DNA from: Agrostemma githago
Lineage: Eukaryota; Streptophyta; Magnoliopsida; Caryophyllales; Caryophyllaceae
Assembly: GCA_958450325.1 (NCBI GenBank)
Contig: OY288248.1
Span: forward strand, 44,592,005-44,656,004
DNA length: 64,000 nt
Direction of reading: 5' to 3'
In this document: positions 32,251-44,793 of the stretch, in pieces
Layout: every line of letters starts with the position of its first letter
How positions within the stretch are numbered: position 1 is the stretch's first letter
The notes under the pieces: model-generated
What the model was told of the DNA's origin: nothing
The model's database searches: none
The model's input: only the letters and a program-made list of their open reading frames with translations
Position numbers and translations under genes: made by a program

Positions 32251-34813
32251 CGATCATTCTTTTTTATTCCGTGTTCATCTTAATTCAAGGGTAATCACCG
32301 AAACCCCTATTCCTCCTTCCTACTTCTCGATTTACAACGCTAATAAGGGTCTTGCACCTTTTTATATTTTTTTTTATAGGTTTTCGAGACAACCCCGAGG
32401 AGGACGATTACATTATTGACTCAGATCTCGATTAAGGTAACACGACGATCTCGGTATTGCTTGATATTTTGTCGTAGTTACATGTATGGAATTTAAGTTT
32501 TTGTTTGGCTATTATAGTATGTCATTTTTTTTATTTAAAAGTTTTAGAATCGTTAATTTTCAATTATTTCATTGTTGTGTTCGTTTTTAGGAGATTAGTG
32601 AATAAATCGTTATAATAGTTATCAAATCATAATATTTGGCTGATACACTAATATAATTTTAAAGTTCCTGTCAATTGTTTTTTACAGATTTCGAGTTTTT
32701 AGAGTCGTTTATTGGATTTTTAACCGATTTCGTACAAAATCGATTTAAAACCGATTTAATGTTCAAATGCCTAAATTACGTATTTAAATCTGAATTTTTT
32801 TTGTGTACGTACATTCTGACCAAAATTAATTTTCTGGAAATGTTCGTATTTTTTTAATTTTATAAGTAGGTAAAAAAATTAATAGTCCTAAAACACTATT
32901 TATCGTTAAAACCGAATATTCCTTTTAATTTCTGATTTTTATTTTTAATTCTCGATTCAAAATAAAGTTTCTGATATTTTCTAACAAAATAATTATTTTA
33001 GTGACATTCGAGATTTCATAAAATAAAAAGAGCGATAAATCGTTATTTAACCTTTTAAAACGAAACCGATGATTAAAAGACGGTTTTTCCTCTTTTTTTT
33101 TTTAATTCTGGAATTTTCATTTTTTTAAAAAAAATTGAAAAGTTTCTGGAAAAATTTTATTTCCTTGATAAATTATGATTTTTAACAACCGTGCACAAAT
33201 CGTTTTGAATTTAGCTTTTATTTTTAATCGTTAACGTTTAATTAACGCGTTTTCCGTAAACGCCTTTAAAACCGAATTTCCAGATTTTGAAAAAAAATAT
33301 TTTCTGAACAGATTGTCTAAATATTAGTTTTAATTATTTATCGTAATATTTACACTATTTTTCGAAGCTTTTAAATGATAGAATCAATTTTTAAGCGAAA
33401 TCGTGAATAATCGTTAAAACACGATTTTACAGCAACTTATTTAATTTTCCAGCAATTTCGAACCTTCTAAAAATTTAACCGTTTCATCTTAAGTCACCCT
33501 TTATGTTATTCGAAAATAATTTAAATGTTTAATAAAATAAAGAAGGTTAAATAAATTACTTTTATAAAGATGATTGTCGTAAAACATTATTTTATACTCG
33601 TTCCGTCGAAACTAATAATAATTAGGGAATTTTAGTTTTATATATTTTCGAAACATCCTAATTCATAATAATAATAATAATACGTTTGTGAAGTATTTCG
33701 ATAATTCTTATAAATAATTTATACTCGATTTAGAACTTAAAAATTGTTAAGGCCGAAAGTAGTAGTTTGCGAAATTAATAATATTTACTTTATAGTTAGA
33801 GTAAATTACTATTCTCGATATTTTTCTATAAGGCTATTTTCATCGTATTGTTCTTCTGAGAAAATTTCCTAAAATAGATAATTTCCTAAAATAGAAAGTT
33901 TCCTAAATCAGAAAGTTTCCTATATTAGAAAGTTTTCCAAATTAGAAAGTTTCCTTTTAAGAATGTTTTGTCAACGGCTTTGTTTTGGAGTTATGGAATA
34001 AGGATAAGTGTACGGGTAGAGTAATACAGTCTAGGGTATACGTTTTGCCATCAACTATAAAGCTGGTCTGTCTAGTTAGAGACACATTGGTCGTTGAACT
34101 GAGCATGGTTTGTGTTCAGAAGTGTGTATATTTTGACCTTAAACTTAGATATCGCATCGTGTAAGTCGCCGTCGGGTTGAACAGGATTACGGTTGGTGTC
34201 CAGGAGGGGTGTACATTACTTAAGCCAGAACCTCGCTGCACGCATTCCTGTTATAGTTGACTTGCCTAGTTAGAGACTGAAGTCTAATTTGTTTTGACTA
34301 AATTCTCGAACCTAGTTTAGTATGATCCTAGTGAAAGTCTATTCCGCTACACTGATTGACTTCCATAGCGCCGTTATTTTTATTGATTGACATGGATTTG
34401 CAGGTTGACAATCATTTCGAATTATTTTACCATATCATTTTAAATGTTTTCCAATTTTTAACTATTTTGATATAGTAGTAATTGTGCATTAATATCATGT
34501 AATATGGCTGGGAGAACGTCGTCGTTACTCCCCACTGAATTGTGGCTGTTATGTTTATAACATGACAGGTATTATTTGTTCGGGTTTGTGTGGGCTATCG
34601 AGCGGCATTTAGTCTTGCGCCGTTGAATTTATTTTCATATTATGGTTTGTATGTTAAACATTTTCGAGGATTTTAATTTTTGCCCTTTTTATAAAAAGTG
34701 GCAGTTGTACTGACTTACCTTTTCATTATTAAAATTTAGTTATCAGTGTGTTAATCCCAACGCAACAGTGATTCCGCCACTATTTCGCATTAGAATTTAT
34801 AGGGGATTATAGT

Positions 34814-34825
34814 TGGTATCAGAGC
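34814..34825 (+). other. Primer-binding site of element F
   Basis: TGGTATCAGAGC between the 5' LTR and gag; initiator tRNA-Met type. Confidence 0.85.
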
Positions 34826-34998
34826 ATCGTTGCTCCCGACGCTCACACATGATTTTAGGAAAAATATCAGTAAATGGGTTAAACATTAAATAAGATATTG
34901 GTGAGAGATGGGTAGAAACCAAAATAAGGACTTGTTTAGTTTATATGTTCCTGAACTCAATGATTACCATTGATTATGTGTTTCTTTTGTGGTTGAAG

Positions 34999-35302
34999 AT
35001 GAACGGCCGAACGAACCAGAATGACATCAATGCTGCGTTTGTCAACAACATGAATGCGATGGTGCAAACACTCCAGGAATTGACCAACATGAACGCAAAC
35101 AACCAGCGATCCTTTAACTTCTCGCACGCAGCTGAAGGAATGGCCAAGAGCAAGTTAGAATTTTACGACGGCTCTGTAGATCCTGAAGTCATGAATCGTT
35201 GGTTCCGGTTGATGGAGAGGCAATTCGGGATTTATTCTGCTGCCGAGGACCAGAAGGTGGGCCTGGCCGTGCTTTACTTGTCTGATGAAACCGATCGATG
35301 GT
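34999..35302 (+). pseudogene. gag: N-terminal gag fragment of Tekay element F
   Basis: From ATG 34999: MNGRTNQNDINAAF..., then KSKLEFYDGSVDPEVMNRW, the usual start of the retrotransposon gag domain, and LSDETDRW at the break. Position 35302 is the last base before CACTA element H. The reading continues after H at 59039 with WTQVGPTT, in frame when one GGT copy is dropped. The next gag half lies nearly 24 kb away because of H and I. Confidence 0.85.
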
Positions 35303-35670
35303 CACTAGTAGAATTCAAGCGAATGGCATCAGTTGTAAATGATCTTTGGCATCGTTTTTCCATCGATGCCGATCAAGGCGATGCTAATGGCAAACAAAAT
35401 TGGCATCGGTTTTTAACTGATGCCAATATTCAAGAAGTGGCATCGATTACAACTGATGCCAATATATGCAATTTGCATCGGTTATAAATCGATGCCACTG
35501 TACCGATGCCATCGGTTTCAATCGATTCCATTGTTGCAAAAGTAGCATTGATCTATATCGATGCTAATTTGACTTACATATGATTGTCATCGATGCCACT
35601 TTCACTACATTGGCATCGAATGCCCTTAACAACCAATGCCAATTTTATGAAAGTGGCATCACTTATAGTC
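35303..35670. repeat. Left terminal and subterminal repeat zone of element H
   Basis: At least ten copies of tggcatcg/cgatgcca-type motifs, many paired as short inverted repeats (ggcatcggtt...aactgatgcc). Such arrays in CACTA elements are binding sites for the element-encoded DNA-binding protein. The mirror zone is 58390-59035. Confidence 0.85.
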
Positions 35671-35952
35671 GATGGCGTTCTGTCAAACTGACATATTCTC
35701 ATGCACGTTTTACGTACAAGACCTCCAAATTTTCTTTCGTTCGAATTATATACAAAATGCAACAACATTTTCCTCATCATATGAACAACCCAAACAAAAT
35801 AATTAACTTAAAATTTTAATAACAAAAATCTGATACAACCATCCACAAAATAAATTCAGTGTTTCATTCACAACTATTTACATTAATATCTTTTATCGTA
35901 TAATTCTCTGTATAAGAACTCTACTATAATATATAAGTCAATCGTTCACTAC

Positions 35953-37545
35953 CTACATCATTACATTATCTTTGCAATATAGAGCCCAAAGCTCCCGAAC
36001 CTCGTTCATTTCTTTAGTTGTAATTGCTGATCCTGAAATACACTACATAAACAAGTACGACAATGATATGATGTCTAAAAATGATAAATATAAGAGTTCA
36101 AAAAAAGAGATGAATTCTTAAAAATACCTTTTCAAAGCTATCTTCAAAGTTGAATGATGTAGATTGATGTCAAACATCCATTTCATGACAAAGTAACCAC
36201 ACTCGTAACTAGATGGTTGTTGCGGACACTACAATTTATCAAGCAAAGTCTTAATTATGTTACTTCATATGAGTTTTTCTTATCTTTTTTTGTATGTGTG
36301 TATTCCACATTTTACGATAAAAGAGTAAGCTAGTTATTAGTACATACCTTGATTATTTTGACTTGAAGTATTTTCTTTTTGTACGGATGACACCTCCCCG
36401 CCCTCCAAGTGTATGATTTCCATGCACTTTAATTTAAAAAGATTAAAATATAATTATGAACACGTACTTTCATTTAAAATTGTAACATTATGATGGTTGA
36501 GTTTGTAATCTTATTCTATTAACGAATGTTTGATTGAGTATTTTTTTCTTTGGCTCTTGAGCCGAGTCAACAATGTATAAGAGGTTGTCTCCAAGATCAA
36601 ACACAACTAGCATCCAATGGTACCTATACAAGTGTCAAAAACATATAATAGTAACAGACTTATATTATTATATACAACGAAACGAAATCATTAAATACTC
36701 ACGCCTCATGGAACGCACCCATCACATATTTCTTATTTTCTTGTTCCTTGAAAGCATACGCTACGTACGCCTCCATGTCAAGAGGGGAACGTGAATAAGT
36801 GCAAAGAATATTAGAACACAAAAATCCAACTTTTGGTATCACTTCCATCCATGTGCCATATTCAAATAAGAAACTATATTAAATATAACATTAATTGTTA
36901 GCAAATATAAACACCAAAAATAGTTATCCAATTAAAAATAAAATAATTATAATACCTTTCCCAAAGTTGAAGGATAGTTATGTTTAAACAATAGTTTCTA
37001 AGCATCTCCCTGATGTCGCCGAAAAGCATGCACAACTCAACATCTTCTTCGTACTTGTACATTGACTTATTAATCTTTAAACTAAAATAAGAATACCCTC
37101 CAACTGTAGCCGAGCAAATATTTCTTTCCAACCTTTGACAATGTTCCCCTAACTCACTTATCTCATCCTCACTTAATGGTCCTTTTTTCTCCTTATCTTG
37201 TACTTATAATGATAAAGTTCAAAAAGTTAACAAAAAACATGTAAAAAAAAGGCATAAATGATAATTTTTATATTTACCGTTGGACCATTATTATTGAAAG
37301 ACGTGTCAACTTTTGGTTGGGACATCTTCATAGGTTTCACCTAAAAAAATTAGAAACTTTAGTATCAAAGTTCCTGTTATTACATAGAAACTAAGTCGTG
37401 GTACATTATTAAAATTTACCTTTTCCTTGTTTAAGGACTCGATGGCCTCAATATGTGAATCCTTATTACTACGTTTCTTGGAGTCTTCTGATCTTACATT
37501 TTTCTCAAGCTTGTCATTAGACAGGTCCTTATTACTACGTTAGAA
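35953..37545 (-). CDS. Ulp1-like (C48) cysteine protease gene carried by CACTA element H, about eight exon blocks
   Basis: Minus-strand blocks with GT/AG borders: 37545-37436 (Lys/Ser-rich), 37340-37278, about 37201-36956 (CSATVGGYSYFSL, LNITILQLWER), 36873-36703 (FLFEYGTWMEVIPKVGF), 36623 to about 36555, about 36428-36349, 36228-36128 and 36032-35953 (VRELWALYCKDN, stop TAG). The Ulp1/SENP catalytic residues are all present: His in YHWMLVVFDL, Asp in YIVDSA, Gln in CPQQP and Cys in YECGYFVMKWM. The junction 36703/36623 restores the frame across the His (GC|G TAC CAT). Ulp1 proteases cut SUMO from proteins; such genes are known passengers of plant Mutator and CACTA elements. The 5' start is not found and the phase between the first blocks is uncertain, so it may be 5'-truncated. 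Confidence 0.75.
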
Positions 37546-38613
37546 TTTACAGATCCTATAATTACTATAATTACAAATTCGTAATATGTGGTTAGGATTG
37601 AGTAAAAGCTCGTTAGGAAAAAGTACGACCCTGTTATAATATGTAGTATAATACCAAAGAGACCATATTTCAAATAAATGATGTCTAAGTATCTAATCTA
37701 TCTATATAGTTCAGGTAGGTCTCCTGAGAGACGGTCTTTCACTAAATTTATTGAGAGACCAATTGCAAGTGGAGGTAAAAGTGTTACAATAATAGTCATA
37801 AAAATAGGTACGTTTAACCTAAAAGAGTATACAAATATAAAAGGGGTACGATTGCTATAAAAACAAGTCACTACTACAAAAATGACCTCTTGCAACATTT
37901 TCTTTGCAACATTTTTAATTTGTGTTGCAATATGAAGTCATATAATCGATTTGCAACACTTTGGGTAAAAATGTTGCTTATACTAACCTAAGTTGTTATA
38001 AAATTTTAAAGTATATTTCTTCTGTCTCATTCATTTGTTTGTTTTTATACTCCCTCCGAGTCTAAGATAGGTTACCCTAGGCAGAAAAGTAAATGCATTA
38101 AGAAATATCCATCCTCACCTTACATTCCTCACCTTTGTTCCCAAATTAAAACCCAAAACCTGAAAGCACCATTACAAAAAAAACCAATTGCATACAATCC
38201 CTTTCTCCTATCCTTCATTACTATTTGGTCAATTATTGCGGAGTATCTGAATCAGGTTGGAATTTCAAGCAAATGAAGCTAATTCGAGCATTTTTTGGGT
38301 TTGAATTCGCAGGTGCTCGAGTTCTAATTGATTCGAGATGGTGATTAATCAGTATGAAATCATCAATTTCAGGTGTATTGTAATCCTTAATCGCTTTATT
38401 AACATCAATTAGTGAAATTCGGGTTATGTGATTTGTAAAATTAGTTCGATCTCTTTGCTTATCTCTTACTTATTACCATATTCTCCTCTCTTTTATCGAC
38501 TTCTTTTTGCTATACTTTTGCAGATTTTGAGATTAAATTGATGTGTAATGTGATGTTTGCATATCTGTTTCTTTTGATTAATTGTATATGATATGATTAT
38601 CAGTATTTATTGA
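37546..38613. other. Interior of element H without a recognised gene
   Basis: AT-rich. At 37869 a CACTACTACAAAAATGACC sequence looks like the end of another CACTA-type element with nearby gcaacatttt repeats, but no matching opposite end was found. At 38048 actccctccg resembles a Stowaway MITE terminus. Neither can be bounded. Confidence 0.35.
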
Positions 38614-38706
38614 CCCTTGCCGAAGACGGCTACTAGAAAGATACAGAAACATGTATTGAGGTCCAAGGTAAAAGGTTTGGGGCTTGCGAAGTATAGTTGT
38701 CTGTAA
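38614..38706 (+). pseudogene. Captured acyl-activating enzyme C-terminal fragment in element H
   Basis: 30 codons and a stop: PLPKTATRKIQKHVLRSKVK then GLGLAKYSCL. This resembles the extreme C-terminus of plant acyl-activating (AMP-forming acyl-CoA synthetase-like) enzymes, which carry PLPKTATGKIQKHVLR with the catalytic Lys in the GKI(Q/L)K motif; here the Gly of TGK is Arg. A TGA lies directly before the block. Only the last exon piece is present, so it is a non-functional gene fragment on the opposite strand to the Ulp1-like gene. Confidence 0.55.
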
Positions 38707-41089
38707 GTTTTAGTCCTTATTGCTGTTTTATTTGGGTGTTGATAACTTGATATGCTTTTCGACAGCAGTAACATTGAATCAAAGTTACGAGTATGTAGTT
38801 AGAGTTTTATTTGCACCATTCATGCATTGATCTTAATCAAAGAAACAAAAGAGAGAAAAAGGGCTTGTACTTGTAATCTTATACTCCATCCTACTCCTTG
38901 GAATAGCCCCATTAGAATAAAATATACCTCTTATATGAATAAATAATGGGACAAATCCAAAGAATTAAAGGGAGTACTATAGTACGTGCGGTTGGGATGT
39001 TAGCCTTGCTTGTGTTTGCATTGATTGTTAAAACAGTGTCAAGAAAATTAATGTTTCGTAATCTTGTACCACAACACAATATGTTTCAATATTTATGTTT
39101 TTTGAAGAAGCACATTAATTATCACCGATTTCCGATTTTTTTATCAACTTATTATGCTATATTTACTTAGATCAGGTTGTGACTTGAATAATAAGAGTAC
39201 TAGGTACCCATATATTTTCAAAACTTAATTGATTCAATTACCTTTTTTACTCTTTCATATAAACTTTTCATACAATTTTCGAACAATACAATTCAATTCT
39301 GTTAAGTTCTAGATTATATGATTAATAACATCACTTAGCTGTACTGGATTTTGAATGATAAGAGGCGGCCCTTACTGACAATGACAATATTACGAATACG
39401 ACTAAAACATAACTAGGACAACCCGAGAAAAGATGCTGAACTGACAAGTTTGGAGTTAAAAATGTATTGGCATCTTGTCATTTGTTCTTTTTGTTCTTGT
39501 TTAGGTTCCCATGAGTTTGATATATAATGTTGTTGTCTAACCCGTCAAAGGAATTATGCATTTGTTTTTACTCAGTGTCTTTATTTGTTTTTATATATAA
39601 TCTTATACAGTCGTGCAACCATACCAACGTACTTGAGTAGCATGAGAGCCGATTTCTTAAACGATGGTCAGTTTTTATGTAGATAATTACTAATTTTGTT
39701 TGTTTAGGTACCTAACATGTGAAATTGTAATCCATGAAAAGAGGAGAAAAACATTTGGAGACATTTCCACGTATCACCAATTCACCATACCATTTCACTA
39801 AATTTATTAATGCACCTTTCCGGCTCTGTTATGGACGCTTTCCATTTTAGTTTAAGTTTTCACAGAGAAAAAAGGGAGGAGACACACCACCATCACACAC
39901 ATTCTATGTGAATCAGGAATTTTGTACATATTTTTTTTCTTTCTTTTATCTCTCTCAATAACTCAAGATCTATTAATGATTAATTGGTGACACCATGTTT
40001 ACCTACACAGGTCGACACCTTATGTTCCTATGTTTACACCTGAGGAAGTTTTGATTTCCATACATGGCATCGATCCTGGAAAAGATGGAATATGTTTTGC
40101 AGAAGGTATGATTCTTAGTTGTTTTATTTCGTGTCCGTAATTCATTTCATCCGATCCTAAAAATGCAATTTCTTTTTAGTGAGCCGGTAACTAATGTTTG
40201 TAATTGTTGTTTTATGGAAAAAAAAAATTATTTATTCATGATGTCATTGCCAAGTTTTGAATCATCTTGTACGTTCTCCGAGTATATATCTTCACTTTAC
40301 TTTATTAGGTTCTATTAGAAATGAAAATTAATAGTACAAGTCAAGCAACGAAATATATATCAGAGAACAAAACTCTTAAGTCTACAAATTTAAAAAAAAA
40401 AAGCGAAAATAAAACACAAAGAGAAAGAAAATCATAGACATACCTGGCGTGATCGTGACGTATGAATTACGAAAGAGCTAAAAGTCTTGCAGACAACACG
40501 AAGCTACTGAAGGAAAAAAAACAAACGGAACCGAGAGTTATATTATGAAGTGTCAATAATTATATTATGAAGTGAGAAATTAGGTCAAGTAATTGTGTAA
40601 TTAAGAAATAGTGCATTAACTGATTACCTTACCTTGTACTCTGCAGATTGATCAACGTTGGAGAGAACAAACCAATCGATAGCGTGAGCAGAGCTACGTT
40701 TTGCAGTTACCTTGTAGGTTGATTACGTTCCGTAGGTTGATTACCTTGTAATTGTAGGTTGCTGGAAAGGTGATTAAAGAAAGCAGTTACAATAGAATTG
40801 AGAGTTTGTGAAGGTGAGGGGTGTATGAGGATTTTGTGGAACGTGTTACATTTAAGTAGGAGGGTTTAGTTTGAATAGTGTGAGGGAGCTTAGGCTGCTG
40901 TGTGACGGGAGCTTAGGTTGCTGTTGGAACAACCCATCAGATTTGGGTTGCCTGTTTGTAGGAAATTTTAACCGCAAATTTGATCCAAATCAAACCGTTT
41001 TTATAGAGTTAAGAGTAAAGCGCTGAAGTTCGACTCGTATTTTGAAATGAATTGAATCTAAAATGACTCATTAATATTATGGTGACACT
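38707..41089. other. Interior of element H, one exon-like block and otherwise no gene
   Basis: A 95-bp block at 40011-40105 (plus) is bounded by an acceptor (acctacacag) and donor (gtatga) and reads STPYVPMFTPEEVLISIHGI DPGKDGICFAE. It looks like a captured exon; a distant likeness to the C-terminal region of plant symplekin is only a guess. The rest is AT-rich with no recognised coding sequence. Confidence 0.35.
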
Positions 41090-41400
41090 TAGACCTGGGA
41101 CAAATGAGTCGACCCAAATAAGTAAACCCGAACCTGACCCGACACCCGAACGGATGACTCGAAGTTGACCTGTAACCCGAATTGATTCGGGCTAACCCGA
41201 AAATGACTCGACTATTATTAAAGAAAACGAGTCGATATCCGTAAAAAAATTGAAAATAGCAAACACGAAAATGACCCGAACCTGAAATGATTCAGTCCGA
41301 CTCGAAGTCAACCTGATTTTAATAAACCAAAGGGAGTCCGACCTGAAGCCAACCCGACCCAAATCTGACCTGTTAACCCGTTTTGTCAGGTCTAGCCTGA
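41090..41400. repeat. Left arm of a long divergent inverted repeat (acccga-rich)
   Basis: Rich in acccgaccc-type words. The reverse complement of 57210-57430 aligns along it, for example tattattaaagaaaacgagt here against tattattatagaaaacgagt there, and aacccgttttgtcaggtcta against cacccgtttgtcatgtctat. Before element I inserted, the two arms were about 1.2 kb apart. Confidence 0.7.
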
Positions 41401-41764
41401 CACCCGACCTAACCCGCTTAGATAGTTGAGTACTTAAGTCAATGATAGTCTTTAAAATTATACGGAGTAATACATCGATATTTAAATATTATAGTTAAAA
41501 TAATACTTTCAATTATTAATTACGTTATTTTAAATTTCAAATATTATAGAGTAAAAAAGTTTTTACAATTTCAATATCATTTAATAATTAAATAACTATG
41601 TAATTAATGTAGTTTTAATATTAATTTAAAAATAAGTAACTAATGGTATACCGTATTACATTAGTATTAAAACAAATACTCTGTATTATTTAATACAAAA
41701 AAATATTTTGACTTAAAAATGTTAATGACTAAGGTGTCGTAAACTATTTTTGATGTTGATTATT

Positions 41765-44138
41765 TGTGGACATGACATAGGTCCACCCCGACGCGGCCAC
41801 GCGCGGGTTTGGGGAGGCGAATGAATCTCCATATGAGATGGTCAAATTGAAATTTAAATCAAAGTTGGAGTCGCCACCGAATTTTATGGTTATTCGGAAC
41901 CGTTTGAGCCCACTCTATGTCGTAGTGGGCCGTATACAAAATACGGCCCATTTCCGATGTCAGAGTTTATTGGGCTCGTCCCTTTGCAGTTCGATACCGA
42001 TGCCGACTTGATCGGTTTATCGTATATTGAATGACTCTCGTTGCCAATGGTTTCGGACATCCGGAAACCACGGTTCTGAGTAAGGGGTGAGGGTACGTGT
42101 TGGGAAGTTCACTAAGAACACCCAACCCCGCCCGCACATTAGCGGCCTCTACTAGGATATCGAATGATTTTTGAATACGCGCGTTAGTTGAACGATGAAT
42201 GATATGCAGACATTGTTTTCCTAAGCATGTGAGGAATTGAATGGGTTGCTAAGTCGGTTTAATGCATGAAAAATTAACGTCAAAGTTGTATTTTAGCATG
42301 TGAGATTCGTTTTAGTATAATAAAACAAACGATGAAAAGGAATGAATTTGCTACAAGATAAACAAACGAGTTAGTATCGATTTGTAAAATAATATAGCAA
42401 AAAATAAATAGCGAGATCGAGAAAAAATAAATATTAATCAAAATCTGAAAAATATTGCTAAAACGCTGTTTTGTATAAAAAACGAAGTTCGAAATATAAT
42501 AAAAACGAAGAAAAGCGCGCCGTGGCAGCCGGCCGCGCGGCTCGCCCGGGATTCCGGCGAGTCGCGGGTCGGTCTGTTTTTTTGAAGATGATTTTTCGAG
42601 GATTCGATTAAACTGCGTACAAATATTGTATAACCTGTACTCGATCTAGTATTTTCGATATTCGTTATATTCGATAATTGACTACGAAATCAATATCAAA
42701 TACTCGGAATAGTTTTGAAAAAGATATGAATTTTAGAAATAGTTTCGTAGAATAATAAAATAAAACGAACAAAAAGGCTAAAAAAAGACCCGGGTCTCAG
42801 GCCCGTGCGCGAGTCGCCTGGGCGTGGCGCGACTCGCGTGCGGGTCTGTCCAACTTTTATTTTTTTTTGTTCGAAATTGCTAATTTTGATAAATCGCGTA
42901 CAAAATATGAATTAGTTTGTATTCGATTTTATGTTTTCGATTTTCGTCGTGCCCGATATTCAATTATGAAATCGATATCGAGTATTCGGAATGAATTAAG
43001 AAAAAGTTTTGTAAAAAGAAGTTTGAACGAAAAAAAGATGTAACGATTTTAACATCGTCGAAATCTTAATATAATTCTTTTTTGATACAACATTCGATTA
43101 TAGAAAATCGACATCATATTTTTAAGAATGCTTGATATATGAAAATAGTTTTTGATAATATCGATATTAGAAAATAAAAAAATGACGACGACCCGTAATA
43201 AAGAGACGACCGACAAAAAAAAAAGGAAAACGAGGAGGAAGAAGGAAGAGAAAGGAGAAGCCGGGTTTGATTACACCCTCAACCTACATGCTTTCGTTAA
43301 CTCGGATCGGGGCTCGTCGAAATGTGGCTAGGCACGGGAGCGTCGAGGTGATGTCGGTCGGGTTAGGGTGGCTCGGTGAAGGTGACGGGTACGAGGGACC
43401 GGTTTTCTTCAGGTTTAGATGTAATATCGGTTTCTCGATGCTAAGTGTAAGGAGTTTATGAATGCGTGTTGTGTGAATAATTGATTCTATCGTGTGATAT
43501 GATATTTTCTGATATTGAAAGTGTTGTATGCAAGGGGCTATTTATAGGGAATTCCCGACCTTGGCTAAGAGAGGTGCATTTGAATTAGAACTACCGCTTA
43601 AGATAGGAAACGTAGGAAGTTGAGGGAAATAAGAATTCCGCTTTCTTGTGAAGGAAGAAATGGAAACACGGCTGGTTTGTGCTGCTCGGCCGAGTGTTTG
43701 CACTTGGTCGGGTGTTTGAATCGGTTTTCGGATAGGATTCCTACTTGAGATCGAATTCCATCCTTAAACGGACTTGTTTATTATTTTATGTGGCTGATTT
43801 TTGTGGAGTTGGAGTCCGAATTGGACATGTGAGACATCACGGTCGGTCCACAAGTCTCGGGAAATATCTTTGACCGGGTTTTGACTCGGTCGCTAAAAGA
43901 CGGTTTTACCCCTGGTGTCGGATTCGACCCAAATTAGTGTTATTTGACTCGAAGCGACCCACTGGGCCTGAATTTGAGGTTGGTCTTGTGAGATTTGTAC
44001 TCCTTAAAAAGCCCAAGCTAAATATCCTTGATTTCGAGCCCATTTCCGAGTACGTTAAAGCATGTTTGCGTCCGATCATCATCGGGTGTTTGTCGGAAAC
44101 TACTATAGACACCTGGCAGCAAAATGTGGGTGTCTACA
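41765..44138 (-). repeat. 3' LTR of element I
   Basis: 2374 bp. It holds a minus-strand TATAAATAG (43539-43546) and two GC-rich segments in an AT-rich context: about 42516-42580 and an imperfect hairpin at 42788-42846 (gcgcgagtcgcc ... ggcgcgactcgcg). Its nearest homologue is the right LTR 54328-56703. Confidence 0.92.
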
Positions 44139-44152
44139 GAGCCCCCACTCTG
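44139..44152 (-). other. Polypurine tract of element I
   Basis: Minus strand CAGAGTGGGGGCTC ends at the 3' LTR start, the expected place for plus-strand priming. Confidence 0.75.
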
Positions 44153-44680
44153 ACTGAGGCTTGGACCGGGCGAAAGTCAGAGTAGCTACCAGGTCAATCA
44201 AGGATTAAAACCCGGTAGCTTCCGGTCGGGTCGTTTAAGGTCCATTAGACCTGCGTAAAGGGCCCGCCGGCCATGGATTAGAAATGTACCTGAGCTGATG
44301 ATAACTCCGTGGGGGATTGAACTCGTCACATAAGACTTAAAATGGGCCTATATGTGGGCTCATCTTGTTAAATGCCGCTGGGGAGTTATGCAAATTGCAT
44401 GGTCCTGTTTGAGTCGTCCTGTACATATTTATGCAAAGTAGCAAAGTTTTGCACATAATATTTGTAGGAAAAATGACTCGTGCTGGGGAATAAAATTTTT
44501 TGAGAAAAGGTTTGAATTTGTGAGTTTGTAGGAGTCTTTAAAAATTAGGGAATTTTTTTTTTACTCTGAAAAGGAATAGGAATGCTCGGGATGACTTAGC
44601 TAAGCCTTGGGGTAAGGATTGTATGCTAAATATTCTAGGATTGGGAATCCTAAGGTGAGGAGGAGAACTTGGTTTTATGC

Positions 44681-44688
44681 TATAAATA
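44681..44688 (+). promoter_or_regulatory. TATA box upstream of the antisense ORF of element I
   Basis: TATAAATA in ttatgctataaataccccc, 106 bases before the ATG at 44794. A start about 30 bases downstream would give an 80-nt leader (pyrimidine-rich, ctctttctctttt). It lies in the internal region, outside the LTR, and points opposite to the genomic RNA, so it can serve only the antisense ORF. Confidence 0.6.
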
Positions 44689-44793
44689 CCCCCTCCTTGC
44701 TTCATAAATTCTCATAATTATTCCACAATTCTCTTTCTCTTTTAAAGAAAAAACAAGCCCTGAGAAATTATTCTTTCTTTTAGAAATCCAACT

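Larger units (their letters stand above)
26692..34812 (+). repeat. 5' LTR of element F (interrupted by element G at 27304-32250)
   Basis: Without G and one CGATC copy it is about 3.2 kb. It matches 61951-64000 closely. The right boundary is uncertain because the other LTR runs off the window; the end is placed just before the primer-binding site. No genes are inside. It holds an (ata)n run near 33666 and many oligo-A/T stretches. Confidence 0.75.

Noticed and set aside
37869..37890. CACTACTACAAAAATGACC as the start of an independent CACTA or MITE insertion
   Set aside because: No matching inverted end or target duplication was found in the following sequence up to element I or beyond it; it may be a truncated remnant.
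38048..38977. Stowaway-like ends (actccctccg ... agggagtacta) suggesting a MITE
   Set aside because: The inner terminal sequences do not pair well and the length is high for Stowaway; the TA duplication is not diagnostic in AT-rich DNA.
43267..43461. 64-codon open stretch in both LTRs of element I (also 55832-56026)
   Set aside because: Preserved only because the LTRs are duplicates; it lies in U3-like sequence and is absent from the LTR of element A.
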